This document shows positions 5,727 through 9,543 of a stretch of DNA of 9,543 bases, piece by piece (the first letter of the stretch is position 1; each line of letters starts with the position of its first letter). The notes below the pieces were generated by a model, which was not told the origin of the DNA, did no database searches, and worked only from the letters and a program-made list of their open reading frames with translations. The position numbers and the translations under genes are program-made. Source of the stretch: JAWBOD01 sp964651405 (GTDB lineage Archaea > Aenigmatarchaeota > Aenigmatarchaeia > Aenigmatarchaeales > Aenigmatarchaeaceae); contig CAZYZB010000030.1 in assembly GCA_964651405.1 (NCBI GenBank), positions 1 through 9,543 of the forward strand. Reading direction: 5' to 3'.

Positions 5727-5736
5727 TTTTTATAAG
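5727..5736 (-). promoter_or_regulatory. TATA box of the Trm5-like gene
   Basis: On minus this reads CTTATAAAAA, centred about 27 bases before ATG 5704, the distance expected if transcription begins at the start codon itself. No Shine-Dalgarno site is present, which agrees with a leaderless transcript. Confidence 0.65.
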
Positions 5737-5765
5737 TCATTAAACTTTCATCTGGTTTTAAATAA

Positions 5766-5975
5766 TTACTGTAAATGATTTATGGTTTGCATTTCTCTAG
5801 TTTTTTCTGCGATACTATCTAACATAGCTTTAGTATCACATCCACAACCATTTCCATACTGACAATGAATAGCTCTATATGTAGGATCTGAACTACCACT
5901 ACAACCTCTTCCGAGATATCTACATTCGGGAGTTATTATTCTAGTATTGGGATCTAAAGTCGTTATTTTTACCAT
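5766..5975 (-). CDS. Small Cys-rich protein, unknown function
   Basis: The protein has 69 residues with five cysteines in the middle: C18, C25, C38, C44 and C46, in a Gly/Ser-rich setting (ECRYLGRGCSG, HCQYGNGCGCD). This looks like a compact metal-binding or disulfide-stabilised fold. The C-terminal part (KAMLDSIAEKTREM) is an amphipathic helix. No signal peptide is present, so it is probably cytosolic. It is upstream of the Trm5-like gene on the same strand, which has its own promoter, and divergent from dphB, with a TTACT...TAGTAG element in the shared gap. Codon use looks like that of its neighbours, and no larger frame on either strand competes with it. I do not recognise the family, and translation of such a short frame is not proven. 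Confidence 0.55.
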   Translation of the reverse strand: MVKITTLDPNTRIITPECRYLGRGCSGSSDPTYRAIHCQYGNGCGCDTKAMLDSIAEKTREMQTINHLQ

Positions 5976-6054
5976 ATAATCACTAATTGTTATTACTCTT
6001 TAGTAGTAGATAAATCTAATGGTTTTATTTATTTGTTTAGGTATAATCTAAATT
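5976..6054. promoter_or_regulatory. Divergent promoter region of dphB and the Cys-rich gene
   Basis: For dphB, TTTATTTAT at 6024-6032 is centred 27 bases before ATG 6055, the leaderless spacing. For the minus gene the expected TATA position (about 6001) coincides with TTACTCTTTAGTAG (5993-6006), which matches 12 of 14 bases of the inverted repeat at 7012-7025. It may be an operator covering the minus-strand promoter. Confidence 0.5.
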
Positions 6055-6774
6055 ATGCTTTACATAGTAGGCTTAGGTCTAAGCGATGAGAAAGATTTGT
6101 CAATAAAGGCAATAGAAATAGCCAAGAAATGCGATTGTTACTGTGAACTATATACTTCTATATGGAACGGTTCATTGGAAGGCCTAAAAGAACTAGTTGG
6201 TAAAGATATCAAACTATTAAAAAGGAAGGATTTGGAAGAGGAACAGGAAGTATTCCTAGAAAAGACCAAACAAAATGATGTTGCTTTGTTTGTTCCAGGA
6301 GATCCGCTGGTTGCTACAACGCATATAAACCTAGTTTACGAGGCAAAAAGAAGTAAAATCCCTGTTAAAATAATCCACAATGCTTCAATCTTTTCAGCTA
6401 TTGGCGAGACTGGCCTTCAAATATACAAATTTGGCAAGACAGCTACCATTCCTATGAATGGAAAGCTAGAAAACGTTAAATCTACATTGAAAAACAACAA
6501 AAAACTAGGTTTGCATACTTTGTTGCTTTTGGATATTGATAGGGAAAATAACATAGATATGGCAGTTTCCGAAGCCATGAAAATGCTTTTTAAGGCAAAG
6601 CTCATAAAAGACTTTGATGAGATAGTTGTTTTCTCAAAAGCTGGAGAGGAATCAAAAATCTATTATAATATTGCTAAAGATTTCTTAAACAAGAGAATTG
6701 ACTTGCCAGCAGTTCTAATAATCCCTGGAAAACTGCACTTTAGGGAAAAAGACTTTTTGGAGCTGTTTCAATGA
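6055..6774 (+). CDS. dphB: Diphthine synthase DphB
   Basis: This SAM-dependent methyltransferase successively methylates the modified histidine of archaeal elongation factor 2 to give diphthine, the second step of diphthamide synthesis. It belongs to the tetrapyrrole-methylase fold. Signatures are MLYIVGLGLSDEKDLSIKAIE at the N-terminus, CELYTS (30-35), the SAM-site loop VPGDPLVATTH (80-90), VKIIHNASIFSAIGETGLQIYKFGKT (104-129), TLLLLDI around 155-161, and the late SKAGEES and LPAVLIIPGKLHFREKDFL. At 239 aa it is slightly shorter than the usual 250-265 but complete. The start is leaderless. The next gene overlaps it by ATGA. EF-2 and the other diphthamide genes (dph2, dph6) are not in the window. 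Confidence 0.95.
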   Translation: MLYIVGLGLSDEKDLSIKAIEIAKKCDCYCELYTSIWNGSLEGLKELVGKDIKLLKRKDLEEEQEVFLEKTKQNDVALFVPGDPLVATTHINLVYEAKRSKIPVKIIHNASIFSAIGETGLQIYKFGKTATIPMNGKLENVKSTLKNNKKLGLHTLLLLDIDRENNIDMAVSEAMKMLFKAKLIKDFDEIVVFSKAGEESKIYYNIAKDFLNKRIDLPAVLIIPGKLHFREKDFLELFQ

Positions 6775-7001
6775 GAGAAGAAACAATAAAAATGATTGAG
6801 AAAATAGAGCCTTTGATTGATAAGATAGAGACTAATGGCAAGAAAGGAGAGGAAATGATGGAAAATATGAAGGCTTACGTCTCTGATAGTAAACACTTTC
6901 TTAAAAATAAGAATTATCTAAAATCCTTTGAAGCTATAGTCTGGGCATGGGCTATACTTGAGATCTGCGAGGAACTGGATGTTTTTAAGCTAAAACGATA
7001 G
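6771..7001 (+). CDS. DUF357 family protein
   Basis: A 76-residue helical protein matching the archaeal DUF357 family. The core is NMKAYVSDSKHFLKNKNYLKSFEAIVWAWAILEICEEL (32-69), a helix-turn-helix pair resembling half of a TPR/HEPN-like helical bundle. Its ATG overlaps the dphB stop (ATGA) with GGAG eight bases upstream, so it is translated with DphB. From memory, DUF357 genes are often found beside dphB or RNA-related genes in archaea, which hints at a role in the same process, though none is proven. No catalytic motif is visible. A T run right after the stop probably ends the transcript. Confidence 0.85.
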   Translation: MREETIKMIEKIEPLIDKIETNGKKGEEMMENMKAYVSDSKHFLKNKNYLKSFEAIVWAWAILEICEELDVFKLKR

Positions 7002-7025
7002 TTTTTTATATTTACTATTTAGTAA
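7002..7025 (+). promoter_or_regulatory. T run, TATA box and inverted-repeat operator
   Basis: TTTTTTATATT (7002-7012) can end the dphB transcript and serve as TATA box for the next gene, centred near 7008-7010 with transcription start expected near 7035. It is followed at once by the perfect inverted repeat TTACTA-TT-TAGTAA (7012-7025), lying between TATA box and start, where a repressor would block initiation. The same half-sites recur before the gene at 8913. Confidence 0.5.
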
Positions 7026-7043
7026 TAAATATTAGTGAAAGCT

Positions 7044-7784
7044 ATGGCTACTGTAGAAGAGTATGTACAAGATCATCATCAAAGAATAGGTGGAATTGAG
7101 GGAGATTTAAGATTTTTAGATAAAGAAATTTCTAAAATTAAAAAAGAAAGTGCTGAAGAACTTCCAATGTATCTTGCTAAAACTCCAAAGGCAATGCAAG
7201 AGCAATTAGAGAAAATGGGTGTATTTACTAAAGAACAGCCAGGTTTGCAAGATGATTTTGATAATGCTTTTAGAATGTTTACACAGGTTAATGAATTTGG
7301 ACAATTGATACAAGGATTAACTGGAGCACATGGTCCGGCAAGTTTAATTGAATTATATCAAACAATGGATTTGAGAGGTTTGATATGGAACTATGGTTTA
7401 GGTTGGATAAGCGCTTTAAAAGGAGGATATAATGTAGGAGTTGAATCTGGAAAAGATAGTGCTAAAAAAATTATTCAAGAGGTTAAAGAAGGAACTCGAA
7501 TACCAAATTCAAAAGATCTTTTAGAAAATTTAAAGTATTCAGATGAGCTAGAAAATTACTATAAAAGTAGAGAATGGGAAAAACAAAACGAATTAGAAAG
7601 GGAATCAGATAAATTAGCATTTTATCATAAAACTAGAAAAAATGATTTCAATACAAAGGTAAATGGAATGAAATTTTTAGAGAAAAAAGCTTATTTTGAT
7701 CTTTTAAAAATAAAGAATGATATTAAAGAGCTTAAAGCCCAACAACCAAAATCACTTAAATCAATACAGCGTTATTGGGTATAA
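7044..7784 (+). CDS. Soluble, mostly helical protein of unknown function
   Basis: The protein has 246 residues, no cysteine, no signal peptide and no transmembrane helix. The first 35 residues (EEYVQDHHQRIGGIEGDLRFLDKEISKIKKES) and the last about 80 (from NYYKSREWEKQNELERESDK to LKIKNDIKELKAQQ) are charged and likely coiled coil. The middle (about 70-135) is less charged, with Gly and aromatic residues (GLTGAHGPASLIELYQTMDLRGLIWNYGLGW), and may be a small folded domain. I chose ATG 7044 because TAGTGA sits five bases before it, the same spacing as the AGGTGA sites at 3393 and 9503; GTG 7035 is the alternative. It opens the run of membrane protein genes that follows, 30 bases before the next. 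I do not recognise it. It could be a scaffold or adaptor for the membrane proteins, which is inference. Confidence 0.75.
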   Translation: MATVEEYVQDHHQRIGGIEGDLRFLDKEISKIKKESAEELPMYLAKTPKAMQEQLEKMGVFTKEQPGLQDDFDNAFRMFTQVNEFGQLIQGLTGAHGPASLIELYQTMDLRGLIWNYGLGWISALKGGYNVGVESGKDSAKKIIQEVKEGTRIPNSKDLLENLKYSDELENYYKSREWEKQNELERESDKLAFYHKTRKNDFNTKVNGMKFLEKKAYFDLLKIKNDIKELKAQQPKSLKSIQRYWV

Positions 7785-7796
7785 TTTAAATATACA
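7781..7796 (+). promoter_or_regulatory. TATA-like promoter overlapping the upstream stop
   Basis: TATAATTTAAATATAC begins just inside the stop codon of the upstream gene and is centred about 27 bases before ATG 7815. It suggests a leaderless transcript, supports ATG 7815 as the start over TTG 7800, and gives the membrane genes a promoter of their own. Confidence 0.5.
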
Positions 7797-7814
7797 AATT
7801 TGCATATTCTTGAT

Positions 7815-8387
7815 ATGGCAACTGATTTAATAAGTTTCATTTTTTCAGAAGTCTTGAAGATAGACTCAATGACATTGTCAAAGTATTCAACTCTATCAGA
7901 CCAAACTGTCTATCTTTTTTTAATACCTCATGTCATCTTATTCTTATTTTTATATGCATTTTCCTTTGGTATAGTTCAAAGAGTTGTTGGTCAACATAAG
8001 GGATTTAGCTATTTGGTTGGCATAGTTTCTTATATCTATGTTGTTTATGCAGGTTGGTATGGTAAATTGGTGACTTGGTTCTTAGGTTGGATTTACATTG
8101 CTTTAGGCATGGCTTTATTCCTATTTTTTGTAAGCATAGTTTTCCATCCATCAGCAACAGCTGCAGGAATGAAAATGGTGGGAGAAGTTGGAAAAACGCT
8201 TGCTAAAGGTAAGGCTAAGGAAGCAGAGAAAAGGGCTATACAAGAAGAAGTAGACTCGATTAAAAAACAAATAGCAGCACTTAGGGCCGAAGAGCAAAGA
8301 GGTATAGAACCAACTGCTAAGGCATATATCGAAATGCAGATTGCAAATCTTGAAGCTCAGAGGAGAGCATTAGAATCGAAACTGTGA
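7815..8387 (+). CDS. Membrane protein with C-terminal coiled coil, unknown function
   Basis: A 190-residue protein with two distinct halves. Residues about 33-54, 64-82 and 86-110 are hydrophobic helices (LFLIPHVILFLFLYAFSFGI; FSYLVGIVSYIYVVYAG; TWFLGWIYIALGMALFLFFV). Residues about 125-190 are charged, rich in Ala, Glu, Lys and Gln with heptad-like spacing (EEVDSIKKQIAALRAEEQ, IEMQIANLEAQRRALESKL), a probable coiled coil facing the cytosol. A short amphipathic segment (1-30) precedes the first helix. The FGI followed by a basic, glycine-containing loop recalls the next two proteins, so it may be a distant relative, but spacing is not conserved. ATG 7815 fits a TATA-like element 27 bases upstream. 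The stop overlaps a GTG, and the next ATG lies 8 bases further, so the two genes form one operon. No known family is recognised. Confidence 0.75.
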   Translation: MATDLISFIFSEVLKIDSMTLSKYSTLSDQTVYLFLIPHVILFLFLYAFSFGIVQRVVGQHKGFSYLVGIVSYIYVVYAGWYGKLVTWFLGWIYIALGMALFLFFVSIVFHPSATAAGMKMVGEVGKTLAKGKAKEAEKRAIQEEVDSIKKQIAALRAEEQRGIEPTAKAYIEMQIANLEAQRRALESKL

Positions 8388-8392
8388 TTATT

Positions 8393-8860
8393 ATGGACAC
8401 GGGTATACCGTTTTTACAATCAGAGACAACTTTGATTCCATTTTTATTTGTCCTAGCAATAATATTTGGAATTTTGGAGCTTACTAAAATCTTTAGAAAC
8501 AGAGGAGTAAACTTTTTAATTGCATTGGCAATAGCCTTCTTTACGATTTCCAATGCTGCTTTTATAAACATGCTTTGGTCTTATTTCGGAAGCATAACAA
8601 CTTTCTTTATAATAATGTTCTTTATAGCTTTCACATTTGAGATTTTTGGCTTGAGAAGAGGGCAGCATCCACCTACTTCATCTATTATTATCGACGGTGC
8701 GATCTTATTCATTTTATTGACCGCAGGATTCCTTCACGCTGACTTGATTCCTGAATTGCCTTTCTTAGGCGGTGGTCAGAACTTGTTATTCTTATTCATT
8801 ATAATTTTTATTCTAGTTATCTTTTGGGCAGCATTTAAGATAGGTGCAGGTGTAAAGTAG
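8393..8860 (+). CDS. Five-helix membrane protein, paralogue of the 8913 gene product
   Basis: The protein has 155 residues. Hydrophobic helices lie at about 12-30, 39-57, 66-85, 97-114 and 129-150. The stretch FGILELTKIFRNRGV (25-39) followed 45 residues after the RGV glycine by EIFG (83-86) mirrors the 8913 protein, where YGILSHLE...ARGV is followed by EITG at the same 45-residue distance. This indicates gene duplication. The loop after helix 1 is basic, hence probably cytosolic. No signal peptide and no catalytic residues are obvious. I chose ATG 8393 because TGTGA lies five bases before it, as at the other SD-type starts here; GTG 8384, overlapping the previous stop, is the alternative. 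It is co-transcribed with the coiled-coil membrane protein. Similar small membrane proteins occur in DPANN archaea as I recall, with unknown function. Confidence 0.78.
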   Translation: MDTGIPFLQSETTLIPFLFVLAIIFGILELTKIFRNRGVNFLIALAIAFFTISNAAFINMLWSYFGSITTFFIIMFFIAFTFEIFGLRRGQHPPTSSIIIDGAILFILLTAGFLHADLIPELPFLGGGQNLLFLFIIIFILVIFWAAFKIGAGVK

Positions 8861-8867
8861 ACGATAT

Positions 8868-8910
8868 CTTTATAAATAAGTTTTTACTATATATTACTAT
8901 AAGGTAGTAA
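8868..8910 (+). promoter_or_regulatory. TATA box, inverted repeat and RBS before the 8913 gene
   Basis: CTTTATAAATAA (8868-8879) is a strong TATA box with start expected near 8900. TTACTAT occurs twice (8884-8890 and 8894-8900), and TTACTA-TAAGG-TAGTAA (8894-8910) is a perfect inverted repeat with the Shine-Dalgarno-like AAGG in its 5-base loop, two bases before ATG 8913. It may act as a DNA operator, an RNA hairpin presenting the RBS, or both. Confidence 0.5.
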
Positions 8911-8912
8911 CT

Positions 8913-9479
8913 ATGAATCAAGGAAAAATCGCATCATTTTTGATTGGGACTTTGCTATTAGTAACTCCAGTTTTTGCTCAGAATCCAATAGAGGAATTGA
9001 TAGTTAATCTAAGAGCAATTGGCTTTCAGTTAGTCTTGCTCTGGCTTTTGACATTAGCGGTAGTTTACGGCATATTATCCCACTTGGAATTACCAAAATC
9101 AATAACAGCTAGAGGAGTAATATCTATTGTCTCAGCTTTCATGGTTTTATTAGCAGCTGCAGGATCTCAGGCAGCTGATTTCATAAGTAATTTGATAACA
9201 TCATCTGTTTTAGTGGCCTTTGGATTGATGATTGCTATGATATTTTTAGAAATAACAGGAACAAAGGCTGGAGGAGAGCACATATTCGCAAAGCATCCGA
9301 AATTTTTCGGGATGGCTTTGATCATTTTAGCAATTTTAATATTCATAGGAGCAGGAGGATTGGGATTGTTAAACATTCCCGTATTTGCATTGTCAGATCC
9401 TCTAATTGCTATAATCTTTTTCCTACTTATCATGGTGGCAAGTATATGGATATTGATTAAAGAAGGAGACAAAAAATAA
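8913..9479 (+). CDS. Membrane protein with signal peptide, paralogue of the 8393 gene product
   Basis: The protein has 188 residues. The N-terminus (MNQGKIASFLIGTLLLVTPVFAQ) looks like a cleavable signal peptide ending at A22, followed by helices at about 36-55, 66-84, 94-114, 131-152 and 163-182. The YGIL, RGV and EITG landmarks align with the 8393 protein (see there), but this version adds the signal peptide and a His/Lys-bearing loop (GGEHIFAKHPK, 120-130). No cysteines. Signal peptide plus packed small helices recalls pilin-like or channel subunits in layout only. It has its own promoter with the TTACTA inverted repeat, and the next gene starts 23 bases after its stop. Function unknown. 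Confidence 0.8.
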   Translation: MNQGKIASFLIGTLLLVTPVFAQNPIEELIVNLRAIGFQLVLLWLLTLAVVYGILSHLELPKSITARGVISIVSAFMVLLAAAGSQAADFISNLITSSVLVAFGLMIAMIFLEITGTKAGGEHIFAKHPKFFGMALIILAILIFIGAGGLGLLNIPVFALSDPLIAIIFFLLIMVASIWILIKEGDKK

Positions 9480-9491
9480 AATAAATGAAAT

Positions 9492-9497
9492 AGGTGA
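9492..9497 (+). promoter_or_regulatory. Shine-Dalgarno site AGGTGA of the last gene
   Basis: AGGTGA followed by five A/T bases and ATG 9503, the same arrangement as at 3382-3393. No TATA box is obvious in the 23-base gap, so this gene is probably translated from the transcript of the gene at 8913. Confidence 0.7.
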
Positions 9498-9502
9498 AAT
9501 AA

Positions 9503-9543
9503 ATGGATGGAATAACAACTGGTATGGCATTCCTAACAGGTTT
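9503..9543 (+). CDS. Start of a further gene, cut by the window end
   Basis: Only the first 13 codons are present (MDGITTGMAFLTG). The good Shine-Dalgarno site and position directly after the 8913 gene make it a real start. The hydrophobic beginning is consistent with another membrane protein, but too little is visible to say. Confidence 0.6.
   Translation, partial: MDGITTGMAFLTG

Noticed and set aside
9167..9472. 101-codon frame on minus inside the 8913 gene
   Set aside because: The + frame has a signal peptide, promoter and paralogue; the minus frame is rich in Ile/Lys/Asn/Pro and is an artefact of hydrophobic codons.
1..9543. CRISPR array, insertion sequence or phage genes
   Set aside because: No regularly spaced repeats, no terminal inverted repeats with a transposase and no phage structural or integrase protein were seen.

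Overview
The window looks like a chromosomal segment of an AT-rich archaeon. The evidence is a diphthine synthase (DphB), a wyosine-pathway Taw2, a second Trm5-family enzyme, a TrmB-type regulator, an AMMECR1 protein and a DUF357 protein. Many genes have a TATA-like box centred about 27 bases before the start codon (leaderless transcripts), and others have an AGGTGA Shine-Dalgarno site. Short genes, tight packing and many small unassigned membrane proteins suggest a DPANN-type lineage, but that placement is inference. I see no transposase, integrase gene, CRISPR array or rRNA.

Left part (1-903): the 3' end of a V4R-domain protein and a TrmB-like winged-helix regulator, both on +. They are followed by a 146-base non-coding gap between convergent genes. 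That gap holds a hairpin, a piece resembling the 3' end of a tRNA on the minus strand, and a 16-bp palindrome.

Region 904-2728 (minus): a three-gene operon. It runs from a protein with an unassigned N-terminal domain fused to a HypC-like domain, through a ten-helix DMT/EamA transporter, to a small protein resembling [NiFe]-hydrogenase maturation proteases. No hydrogenase gene is present in the window. A compact symmetric promoter at 2729-2765 drives this operon and, in the other direction, the AMMECR1 gene.

Region 2766-7001: AMMECR1, a four-helix membrane protein, taw2 coupled to a small Cys-rich protein, then on minus a Trm5-like methyltransferase and another small Cys-rich protein, then on + dphB coupled to a DUF357 gene. 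The common theme is modification of the translation apparatus: tRNA-Phe position 37 (Taw2 and probably the Trm5-like enzyme) and the diphthamide of elongation factor 2 (DphB).

Region 7002-9543 (+): a run of unassigned genes, comprising one soluble helical protein without cysteine, three multi-helix membrane proteins and the start of another gene. At least two of the membrane proteins (8393-8860 and 8913-9479) appear to be paralogues. Two promoters here carry a TTACTA...TAGTAA inverted repeat just after the TATA box, suggesting shared control. This cluster and the HypC-fusion operon are the best candidates for something undescribed.
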